Below, piece after piece: positions 49,432-56,861 of a stretch of 64,000 bases of DNA. Source of the stretch: Mesorhizobium sp. CU3 (GTDB taxonomy: Bacteria > Pseudomonadota > Alphaproteobacteria > Rhizobiales > Rhizobiaceae); NCBI RefSeq assembly GCF_006442965.1, contig NZ_VFWX01000005.1, positions 186,001-250,000 on the forward strand. The letters run 5' to 3'. The notes under the pieces were generated by a model. That model searched no databases. It saw nothing but the letters and a program-made list of their open reading frames with translations, and had not been told where the DNA came from. The translations under genes and the position numbers were made by a program. Numbering within the stretch: position 1 is the stretch's first letter; each line of letters opens with the position of its first letter.

Positions 49432-50442
49432 ATGGACCTGTTGATGGGAACGACTGCGACGGGCGGGAAACTGTGCCTTTTGCTGAGGCAACCCGAGGGA
49501 GTGGAGGGGCGATCCACCGTCGTCACTTTCCTGCCCGATGCGCAGCCTCAATGGCTTCAACAAACCTTCGACGGAGAATTCGTGGCCTTGTGCCCAGCTC
49601 CCGCGAATTCCCATGGTGCGGATTTCCTGGCACTGACAGGTGAGGGACAGGTTTATTTTCTCAGGAACGGTGCAAGCGTGCAAATACCCGGAGCAGGCTT
49701 CAATCGGCCGGGATCGCGCAATCTCGGTCGCATGGACAACCTCCTGCTCCTCGGCACCGAACTGCTCGCCACTGGCTATGGCGGCCAGGCCTATCGAGCC
49801 ACCGACGGTGAAAACTGGGTGCCGGCAGCTCCGACATTCCCGGTTCCGCCCGTTTCCCAGGATACGATCCGGTTCGGCTGGGCAGCTGTACAGTCGGCGC
49901 GATCCCGTTACGTCTTCGGCGGGGAAGTGGTGACCAGCCTGTTCCCGACCGACTTCAGCGGCCTCAGTGGCGCAACCGACCTCGCTGCCCTGCTCATGGC
50001 GCAGGTACGTAGGGACTATGGAACGCTCTGGCTGCTGCAGGATGGCAGGTGGCAGGATGTCGAACTGCCGACCAACAGCACGCTGGATCAGATCGTCACT
50101 GCCGATGGCAAGGTCGTCTACCTGCGGTTTCGCCCTGGCGTGGTGTATTCCACTACCGACTTCGCGGACATGGCCGAAGTTGCGGTCAACGATGCAGGGC
50201 TGTCGGCGCTGGGCGTTCACCAAGGCAGTGCGCTGCTGGCCGACGAAGCCTCGCTTTTCATATTGGCGCCAGACGGAACTGCTCCGTTCGAGCCGCCCTT
50301 GCCGGCGATGACGGACCGGATGCTCGAACTGTCCAGTTCCGACGGCATTCTTCACGTCATCCGTGAGTCGAGCGTGTGGCGCCTGGTCTCGGGAACCTGG
50401 GAAGAGATTGCCATCCCGCCGGACGTTGTCACTGTGCCGTGA
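49432..50442 (+). CDS. Candidate immunity protein, beta-propeller-like
   Basis: This is a 336-residue protein I do not recognise. It has no signal peptide or membrane helix, so it should be cytoplasmic, as expected for immunity to a nuclease. The sequence is rich in short beta strands with recurring turns (LLLGTELLATGYGGQAYRAT, GTLWLLQDGRWQDVEL, VYLRFRPGVVYSTTDF, SSVWRLVSGTWEEIAI), suggesting a beta-propeller. I start at ATG 49432, where gagga lies 6 bases upstream; TTG 49426 is in frame. Its start lies 9 bases after the effector stop. The immunity role is inferred from position. Confidence 0.65.
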   Translation: MDLLMGTTATGGKLCLLLRQPEGVEGRSTVVTFLPDAQPQWLQQTFDGEFVALCPAPANSHGADFLALTGEGQVYFLRNGASVQIPGAGFNRPGSRNLGRMDNLLLLGTELLATGYGGQAYRATDGENWVPAAPTFPVPPVSQDTIRFGWAAVQSARSRYVFGGEVVTSLFPTDFSGLSGATDLAALLMAQVRRDYGTLWLLQDGRWQDVELPTNSTLDQIVTADGKVVYLRFRPGVVYSTTDFADMAEVAVNDAGLSALGVHQGSALLADEASLFILAPDGTAPFEPPLPAMTDRMLELSSSDGILHVIRESSVWRLVSGTWEEIAIPPDVVTVP

Positions 50443-50463
50443 CAATAGGCCAAGCCACGCTGG

Positions 50464-50817
50464 CTATGGATTGTCGACGGTCTTCTTGAGCGTCACCTTT
50501 ATAAAGCGCCGGACCTGACCGAGATCCAGTTCGGCGATGGCAACAGGTTTCTTCGCCGTCATCATGCGCAGCACGAACAGTTCGCCGGCTTCGGGAAATT
50601 CTTCGTAGAGCCGCTTTGCAATCTCAAGGCCTTCCCCACCAGCGATGCGCAATCCGTCAAGATGCGCTTCCAGCCGCTCGACCAGACGGGCTAGGCGCTC
50701 CTCGTCCATGTCCGGGTTCTCGTCGGGGTTGAGCAGATGGTGGTCGTAGATGTTCCATAGGTGCGCCGCCATCTCGGCATGCTGGCGCACGATCTCGGGG
50801 AGGATCGGGGCTGGCAT
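50464..50817 (-). CDS. Short TIGR02270-like protein (N-terminal part only)
   Basis: This 117-residue protein resembles the N-terminus of the T6SS-associated TIGR02270 family: IVRQHAEMAAHLWNIYDHHL, LARLVERLEAHLDGLRIAGGEGLEIA. Family members are about 400 residues with HEAT-like repeats; here the repeats are absent and the protein ends 32 residues after the conserved block. It may be a genuine short version or a remnant. Its ATG overlaps the stop of the DUF6484 gene, so it is the last gene of the vgrG transcript. Confidence 0.65.
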   Translation of the reverse strand: MPAPILPEIVRQHAEMAAHLWNIYDHHLLNPDENPDMDEERLARLVERLEAHLDGLRIAGGEGLEIAKRLYEEFPEAGELFVLRMMTAKKPVAIAELDLGQVRRFIKVTLKKTVDNP

Positions 50818-51242
50818 CAGTTCAGATTCACCGAGCCGCCCCTCACCCGGTTCGTGGCGCTGGCATGGCTCGTCACATAGGTACCGCGGATCAGGATACG
50901 GCCGTCCTTTTCCATGACGATCCGCGCCTTGCCACAGCGAAGCTCTATGCGCTCGTTGCCGACAATTCGCACGTTTTCGCCGTCGCGCACCACCTGCGGC
51001 GCCGCGTTTTTGCGGATCGGCTCGACAATGCGCCCGACAATCAGCGGTCGTGCGGGGTCGCCTTCCTGAAACAGCAGCGCGACTTCCGCACCCACCATCG
51101 CCGATGTCAGCTCAGTAAGGCTGCGCGCGGGAATCGCTTCCTTCCGAGGGTTGCCCGGAAAGACAACCAGCGGACTAGAGCCGTCGAAGCCCAGAAAGAC
51201 GCCGATCACCACGCCCTCGATGCGCTCTAGAACATCTGCCAT
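50817..51242 (-). CDS. DUF6484-like VgrG-associated protein
   Basis: This 141-residue protein starts GVVIGVFLGFDGSSPLVVFPGNP and continues VGAEVALLFQEGDPARPLIVGRI, matching the small DUF6484 family found next to vgrG. The second half has a VgrG-like tail (VRIVGNERIELRCGKARIVMEKDGRILIRGTYV), close to the end of the VgrG encoded upstream. It may cap or extend the spike. It lies 12 bases after vgrG on the same strand. Confidence 0.75.
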   Translation of the reverse strand: MADVLERIEGVVIGVFLGFDGSSPLVVFPGNPRKEAIPARSLTELTSAMVGAEVALLFQEGDPARPLIVGRIVEPIRKNAAPQVVRDGENVRIVGNERIELRCGKARIVMEKDGRILIRGTYVTSHASATNRVRGGSVNLN

Positions 51243-51254
51243 CGCCTCGCATCC

Positions 51255-53579
51255 TCAATTCTGAGTAATCTTGCTGCCCTTGATCGATACATCACTCGAC
51301 GCCTTCGCGTTGATTTTGCCTGATGCGTTGATCGACACATCCTTGCCTTTGATGACGATATCGCCGTTCTTTTTCATGGTGATGATGGCATCGCCGCATT
51401 TGAGCTGTATCTCATCCTTGGCCTCCACCGTCAGGATTTTACCGACAGAAATGCCGGAATCCTCGCCGACCTGGATGAGGCTCTTCTTGCCGATCTTGAG
51501 CTCATGGGCGCCGCCGACCTGGGTCGAGTTATCCTCTCCCACCTTGACGATCCATGTCTTGGCGATCTGCGTGTTCTGCGCGCCGCCGATCTTTACCCCC
51601 TGATCCGCGGCGATTTGGACACTCTGGCTGGCACCAACATTCCAACTGTCCGCCGCACCGATATCGTGGCTCTGCCCCGCCCCCACGGTCACACTCCGCG
51701 AAGCCCCGATCGTGTTCGTCTGAACCGCGCCGACGCTTCTCGTCTCGGCCGCCCCCACGGTATCGATGCGGGCCGCGCCGACGGTAATCGTCTGGACGAT
51801 CCCCACCGTCTGCGAGTGGTTTGCGTCGATATTCTCCGTCGAATTCGCGACGACGTGGATAGTCTCGTTGGCCTTGACCGTCAGCGAGCGGTTTGCGCCC
51901 ACCGTCTCTGTGTCGTTCGACCCGATGTTGGTGGTTTGATTAACACCAACCTTGACGGTCTTGTTATTGCCGACATCCTCGTCGAGGTTGTGGCCGACGG
52001 AGTGCTTGGCGTCGTGGTCGATGCGGTCGGACTGGTCGTGCTGGACCGTCTTGTTGCGATCGTGCTTGATCAGCAGATGGTGGTCCTTCTGGGCCTGGAA
52101 ATTGACCAGCTCGGAGCCGGCCTTGTCCTCGAACATCAGTTCGTTGTAACCGCCGCCGCCCTTCGAGGAATTGGATTTCCAGCCGGACTGCGTGGCATTG
52201 CCCGGCAGTGCGTAAGGCGGCATCTCGGAGGCGTTGTAGACGCGGCCGGTGATGATCGGCAGGTCCGGATCGCCCTCGATGAAATCGACGATGACCTCCT
52301 GGCCTATGCGAGGGATCTGGATGAAGCCCCAGCCGCTGCCGGCCCAGGTCTGCGACACGCGCACGAAGCAGGACGAATTCTGGTCCTTCTTGCCGAGGCG
52401 GTCCCAGTGGAACTGCACCTTCACGCGGGCATATTTGTCGGTGAATATCTCCTCGCCGGAAGGGCCGACCACCGTTGCCGTCTGCGGGCCGCGCATGATC
52501 GGCCGCGGCGTGATGCGCGGCGGGCGATAAGGTAATTTGGTGGGAGCAACGCCGAGCACGACTTTGAAATTCTCGCTGTGCGCCTCGTTCTGAGTCCGGT
52601 AGCCGGGATCGAACAGCCGGTATTCGGCGCTGACCACCAGATATTCCTGGTTCTGGTCGTCGCGCGGAAAGCTTTCCAGGGTGAACTTGCAGCCCGAAAA
52701 CAGGCCGCGCACGGTGCCGACAGCGGTGTTGCGCTGGTGCACGGCCTGAAGCTCCTCGCGGCGGATCCCCGCTATCTTGTCGCCCCGGCCGACATCGAGA
52801 TGCGCCCCGGGCTGGCGATAGTTTTCACCCGAGGCCTCCTTGTGGCCGAAGGGCTGGGCGGACTTCGCCATCAGATCCGCGCCGGGCTTTTCGAAATCAT
52901 AATCGGTATGGGCATAGGCGCCCGGCCGCACCGCGCTGCCCGGAATCCATTCGGTGATGTATTCGACGTCGCGCCGCGAGCCGTGGCCTTCGAAATTGTA
53001 GAGCACCTTCTCGTAGCCCGGCGCCGTCTTCACCTTGCTCATGGCGTCGCACAGGATGAGGGTGTGCTTGCCCTCGTCATGCTCGAAAAAGTAGAAAATG
53101 CCCTCGTGTTCCAGCAGCCGCTGCACGAAATCGAGATCGCTCTCGTCATACTGGACGCAATATTCGCGCTGGGGATAGGACCCCTGCAGCCGCTTCTCGC
53201 ATTTCGCGATGCCGTATTTCGTAAAGATCTTCTCGACGATCTCGACCGCGGTCATGTTCTGGAAGATACGGCAATCGGTGGTGTGGCCGAGGAACCAGAG
53301 CCACGGCCTGACGGTCGCCTCGTAAAAGGCCAGACGATCCTCGATGCGGGTCAGCTTGAAATCCGCCACATGGCCACTGAACCAGCGCTTCGGATCGGAT
53401 TCGCCCTCGACCGAAACGACACCGCCCAGCATCTTTAGAGGGTCGATGTCGCGATTTTTGCTGACGAAGCCGACGGTATAGGCAAAACAACGGCTGATCT
53501 CATCGCGGCCGATGAGATGGGTGAAGGTCAGGTCGGCGCCAGCCGGCGTCTGTACGACAGTGGCACGTTCGTTCGGCAT
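51255..53579 (-). CDS. vgrG: VgrG spike protein (TssI)
   Basis: This is a 774-residue VgrG. The gp27-like head covers roughly residues 1-340 (TFTHLIGRDEISRCFAYTVGF, YCVQYDESDLDFVQRLLEHE), followed by the gp5 OB-fold (VQFHWDRLGKKDQNSSCFVRVSQTWAG, IPRIGQEVIVDFIEGDPDLPIITGRVYN). A long needle at about 523-700 is built of octapeptide repeats of the TVGANxSx type, ending in KGSKITQN. No extra effector domain is attached. It is read opposite to its neighbours and starts its own transcript with two accessory genes. Confidence 0.95.
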   Translation of the reverse strand: MPNERATVVQTPAGADLTFTHLIGRDEISRCFAYTVGFVSKNRDIDPLKMLGGVVSVEGESDPKRWFSGHVADFKLTRIEDRLAFYEATVRPWLWFLGHTTDCRIFQNMTAVEIVEKIFTKYGIAKCEKRLQGSYPQREYCVQYDESDLDFVQRLLEHEGIFYFFEHDEGKHTLILCDAMSKVKTAPGYEKVLYNFEGHGSRRDVEYITEWIPGSAVRPGAYAHTDYDFEKPGADLMAKSAQPFGHKEASGENYRQPGAHLDVGRGDKIAGIRREELQAVHQRNTAVGTVRGLFSGCKFTLESFPRDDQNQEYLVVSAEYRLFDPGYRTQNEAHSENFKVVLGVAPTKLPYRPPRITPRPIMRGPQTATVVGPSGEEIFTDKYARVKVQFHWDRLGKKDQNSSCFVRVSQTWAGSGWGFIQIPRIGQEVIVDFIEGDPDLPIITGRVYNASEMPPYALPGNATQSGWKSNSSKGGGGYNELMFEDKAGSELVNFQAQKDHHLLIKHDRNKTVQHDQSDRIDHDAKHSVGHNLDEDVGNNKTVKVGVNQTTNIGSNDTETVGANRSLTVKANETIHVVANSTENIDANHSQTVGIVQTITVGAARIDTVGAAETRSVGAVQTNTIGASRSVTVGAGQSHDIGAADSWNVGASQSVQIAADQGVKIGGAQNTQIAKTWIVKVGEDNSTQVGGAHELKIGKKSLIQVGEDSGISVGKILTVEAKDEIQLKCGDAIITMKKNGDIVIKGKDVSINASGKINAKASSDVSIKGSKITQN
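51443..52013. repeat. Octapeptide-coding repeats in the VgrG needle
   Basis: This stretch encodes about 20 imperfect eight-residue repeats (TVGAAETR, SVGAVQTN, TIGASRSV, TVGAGQSH and so on), the beta-helix needle of the gp5 C-terminal region. DNA-level similarity between repeats is only partial because codons vary, so it is a protein repeat and not a DNA array. Confidence 0.8.
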
Positions 53580-53822
53580 GGGTCGTGCCCCTCCTCGACG
53601 CGGCCGCCAGTGTGATGGTTCAAAGCTCCCGCTCTGTAAACTGCGTCACGTTCGGGACGTTTTCGAAACCCATCGCTCCGGACCGCAGCCAGCCTAGCAC
53701 ATGTTTGACCGAGGCCAAATAACAGCGACGGCTAAACCAGCCGTTGCATCGATGTGAAACGGGCCTCTCCCGTTGCGCCCGCAAGCTGCTAGAATGGTTG
53801 CGATTTTCGCCGGTGGCCTTCC
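53580..53822. promoter_or_regulatory. Divergent promoter region, vgrG and fha2
   Basis: This 243-base gap must hold the promoters for the minus-strand vgrG unit and the plus-strand second fha unit. I see no clear operator or gene in it. Confidence 0.4.
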
Positions 53823-54917
53823 ATGTTCATCTCGCTTCAGATCAGCAATGTCGACAGACTGCCGCCCGGCATCGCGACGAACTATGCCGCACGCGACCGC
53901 AGCTTCGAGATCGGCCGCGAAAATTGCGACTGGACCCTGGCCGACCCGGACAAGTTCATCTCCGGCCGCCATTGCGAGGTCCGCTATCAGGCGGGTTCGT
54001 TCTGGCTTTACGACGTCTCGCGCAACGGCACTTTCGTCAACGGCTCCAACCAGCGCATGAATGCGCCGCACCGGCTTGCCCAGGGCGACCGGCTGCTGAT
54101 CGGCCGCTACGTCGTCGGCGTTTCGATCGAGGAAGAGCATGCCGCCACCGGTCATCCGCTAACCAGGGCCGGCTCGACGCAACGCGAGCTGCCGCCCTCG
54201 ACGGGAAGGCCTGTGGATTTCGGCAATGGATCGTCCTTCAATCCGACACAGCGCTCCGGACAGGCCGCGCCGGCGCAAACATCGTCGGCGCTTCAGGTCA
54301 GCCGCCCGGCCCCCGCCGCCCAGCCGCCTCCTGACGGCCGACATGCGGATGCCGATGGGCTGCTGCGCGAAATCGCCAGGGCGGCCGGCATATCGCCGGA
54401 GTTGCTGCAGTCGCGCGACCCGCACGACGTCGCCGCCGAAATCGGCATGGTGCTGAGAACCACGGTCGAGCAACTGTCCCTGCTGCTCAAGGCACGCGCG
54501 GCGGCCAAGGTGCTGGCCAAGAGCGCGGACCGCACGATGATCGGCGCCGAGGGCAACAACCCGCTGAAATTCGTGCCGGGCACCGACGACATATTGGAGA
54601 TCATGTTCGCCAAGCGCAGGGCCGGCTATCTCGATGCAAGGCACAGCATCGAGGACGCGTTCCGCGACCTGAAAAGCCACGAAATCGCGACCTACGCCGC
54701 CATGCAGGCGGCGCTCTCTCGGCTGCTCGACGACCTGTCGCCGGAGGCGATCGCCAGGAAAATTCCGCCCGCATCCTTCTCGTCCAGGAAAAGCCAGGCC
54801 TGGGACGCGCTTGTCGCGACGTGGCGGACGATGGAGGACAGGCACGAAAACGGCATGCTCGACGTCTTCCTCGCCTATTTCGCCGAAGCCTACACCAAGG
54901 CAGGCAAGCAGAAATAG
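53823..54917 (+). CDS. FHA-domain T6SS protein (second copy)
   Basis: This 364-residue protein has an N-terminal FHA domain (residues 5-105): IGRENCDWTLADPDKFISGRHC-type phosphothreonine-binding loop and SRNGTFVNGSNQRM, a better match to the canonical FHA NGxxVN motif than the first copy. A Pro-rich linker near 125-170 is followed by a TagH-type C-terminal domain (EGNNPLKFVPGTDD, HEIATYAAMQAALSRLLDDLSPEAIAR). It is a shorter paralogue of 37675-39132 and heads the second tssL-tssM set. Likely a second PpkA target. Confidence 0.85.
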   Translation: MFISLQISNVDRLPPGIATNYAARDRSFEIGRENCDWTLADPDKFISGRHCEVRYQAGSFWLYDVSRNGTFVNGSNQRMNAPHRLAQGDRLLIGRYVVGVSIEEEHAATGHPLTRAGSTQRELPPSTGRPVDFGNGSSFNPTQRSGQAAPAQTSSALQVSRPAPAAQPPPDGRHADADGLLREIARAAGISPELLQSRDPHDVAAEIGMVLRTTVEQLSLLLKARAAAKVLAKSADRTMIGAEGNNPLKFVPGTDDILEIMFAKRRAGYLDARHSIEDAFRDLKSHEIATYAAMQAALSRLLDDLSPEAIARKIPPASFSSRKSQAWDALVATWRTMEDRHENGMLDVFLAYFAEAYTKAGKQK

Positions 54918-55319
54918 CGCGTGGGCACGGACCGCGCCCGGCGTATGTGACGGGTCTCATAGAAGACGCCGCCTCTTCGATCATCTTGCTTTCCGATTTC
55001 AATCGGCGGCCCCGTTTCCATTGGATGGCTGGGCGATTAGGATGCGCAGGGAAGCTTGCCTGGCGGGCGAAGCGGCGTGGCTTGGGGCGTGTGCAGCAAT
55101 GTCATGTGTCGGTAAGATGAGCCTTTCCAAGCCGTCCGCCGCCAAGGCTCAGCGTGAGACGGCTTTCCTATCCGGCGCAAGACGTGCTGGTTGCGCCGCG
55201 ACGCTGGAGCGTTTGACCGTTTCATGGAAACGGCGAACCGCTCCATCTCTTTGTTTTTGCGCAATTGCGGACAGAAAACCGCTACGCACTTTTCCTGGAA
55301 TTGCTTTAGGGCGTCGTCG
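54918..55319. other. Gap between fha2 and tssL2, containing repeat copy 2
   Basis: This 402-base gap has no gene that I can support. Its first 290 bases show no recognisable element beyond short purine-rich tracts; a short sequence near 55110-55140 could hold a promoter, without clear boxes. The last part is the intergenic repeat at 55209-55309, ending 10 bases before tssL2. Confidence 0.5.
55209..55309. repeat. RIME-like intergenic palindromic repeat, copy 2
   Basis: This 101-base element matches copy 1 (24762-24862) block for block, including gtttcatggaaacggcgaac and the identical end cttttcctggaattgcttt. The left arm of the hairpin has diverged (gcgtttgacc instead of gcggttcgcc). Both copies end shortly before a start codon, here 10 bases, there 13. 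Confidence 0.75.
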
Positions 55320-56861
55320 ATGAGCTCGAGGGACGATCCCCCCAAGCCGCCGGACAGAACCGTCATCCGCGCGCAGCGGCCAAAGCAAAGACCGCTTGCG
55401 GCTCCCGAGAGTTCCGGTCCGGCAGGCTTGCGGCCTGTTCCGCCGCCCGCCAGGGAATCGACTGTGTTCGACCCCGGCGTCGGCCACCGGATGCCGACCG
55501 GTTGGTCGTCCGGAACCGTTGTCTCTCAAGGCGCCACGCCGGGAGCGGCGCCATCCGCGACACCGGCGCTGCAGCAGGACGCCCTGCTCGACGCCACCGC
55601 CGGCGTGACCTATGCCGCGGCAAATCCGATCCTTGCCGCCGCGGCCCCGTTGCTGATGCTGTTCGGCCAGTTGCGGCTGATGCCGGTCGAGCGGCAAGCG
55701 GCGGCACTGGCGGAGCATATCGCCGATGCAATCGAAACTTTCGATCGCACCCTCGCCAAGGCAGGTGTTGGCGAAGAAGACGCGCGGATCGCGAAATTCG
55801 CGCTTTGCGAAACCGCCGACGATGTCGTCGGCAATTTGCCCTGGCCAAGCAAAGACAGTTGGCTCCCGCACAGCCTGGTGCGGCAATTCTTCCACACCCA
55901 GCCGACGGGCGCGGGCTTCTACCAGGCGCTGAACACGATCCTCGCCAAACCCGAGGCGCACTACGACCTGCTTGAGCTGATGCATGCCTGCCTGTCGCTC
56001 GGCTTCGAGGGCCAGTATCGAGGGCTGGCTGATCAGAAAACCACGCTTGAGCGCGTCCGCGGCGATATCTACGAGACGCTGCGTTACTTCAGGCCGCGCG
56101 GCACCGACGACATCTCGCCCCGGTGGCAAGGCATGGCGGCAGCGATGCCCAGGCCGAGAGGGCGGCTGCCGCTCTGGGCCATCGCGGCCGCCGCGGCGAC
56201 ACTGGTGGCGGCCGCCTTTTTCGGGCTGCGGGTGCTGATCACCGACGAGGGCGATGCGACCGCCGGCGCGTTGCTGGCGCTCAATCCCTCCACCCCGGTC
56301 ACGATCGAACGCGCCAGCGTGGCAGTGCCCGCGCAACCGGTGCAAGCCGCCCCGGCCCCGCCCCCGCCACCCGCTGCTCCCGACACCACGCAGATCGACC
56401 GTATCAGCGCGGCACTCGCCAAGGAGATATCCGCCGGGGGCTTAAGCGTCGGCACGAAGGGCGAATTCATCGTCATCGAGATCAGCAACCAGCTTTCTTT
56501 CGCTTCCGGCCAAGCGGAGGCTAAGGCGCAGTTCCAGCCCATCGCAGCCGACATCGCCAAGGCGCTCGATGCCGAACCCGGACCGATCGCGATCGTCGGC
56601 CACACCGACAATGTGAAGCCGAAGAAATCGAGCACGTTCAAATCGAACTTCGATCTCTCCGTTGCCCGCGCCACGGCGGTGCAGGCGTTGCTGGCCAAGC
56701 AATTGAAGGATCCATCGCGGCTCAGCGTCGACGGCAAGGGCGAGGACGAACCCATCGCCGACAACGCGACGGCGGACGGCCGCGCCAAGAACCGCCGCGT
56801 CGACGTGATGATCCCAAAACAGGAGACCTTGCAGACCGGCTCGGCGGAGAATGGCAACTGA
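55320..56861 (+). CDS. TssL-like inner-membrane protein with OmpA domain (second copy)
   Basis: This is a 513-residue DotU-OmpA protein. A Pro-rich N-terminus (1-80) precedes the DotU domain (about 90-265, QFFHTQPTGAGFYQALNTIL, LMHACLSLGFEGQYRG), one membrane helix near 285-310, a Pro/Ala linker and a C-terminal OmpA-like domain (IVGHTDNVKPKKSSTFKSNF, RAKNRRVDV). I start at ATG 55320 because codons upstream come from the repeat; the ribosome site is weak. It overlaps the second tssM by TGATG. It is clearly divergent from the first TssL. Confidence 0.88.
   Translation: MSSRDDPPKPPDRTVIRAQRPKQRPLAAPESSGPAGLRPVPPPARESTVFDPGVGHRMPTGWSSGTVVSQGATPGAAPSATPALQQDALLDATAGVTYAAANPILAAAAPLLMLFGQLRLMPVERQAAALAEHIADAIETFDRTLAKAGVGEEDARIAKFALCETADDVVGNLPWPSKDSWLPHSLVRQFFHTQPTGAGFYQALNTILAKPEAHYDLLELMHACLSLGFEGQYRGLADQKTTLERVRGDIYETLRYFRPRGTDDISPRWQGMAAAMPRPRGRLPLWAIAAAAATLVAAAFFGLRVLITDEGDATAGALLALNPSTPVTIERASVAVPAQPVQAAPAPPPPPAAPDTTQIDRISAALAKEISAGGLSVGTKGEFIVIEISNQLSFASGQAEAKAQFQPIAADIAKALDAEPGPIAIVGHTDNVKPKKSSTFKSNFDLSVARATAVQALLAKQLKDPSRLSVDGKGEDEPIADNATADGRAKNRRVDVMIPKQETLQTGSAENGN

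Noticed and set aside
51443..52013. CRISPR-like array
   Set aside because: Periodicity is 24 bases and encodes octapeptides; there are no spacers or identical repeats.
51504..52535. Plus-strand frame across the VgrG needle repeats
   Set aside because: Repeats give long frames on both strands; only the minus strand shows VgrG domains.
55191..55319. N-terminal extension of the second TssL
   Set aside because: It translates the intergenic repeat; the same peptide pattern appears before derI, so it is not protein-specific.
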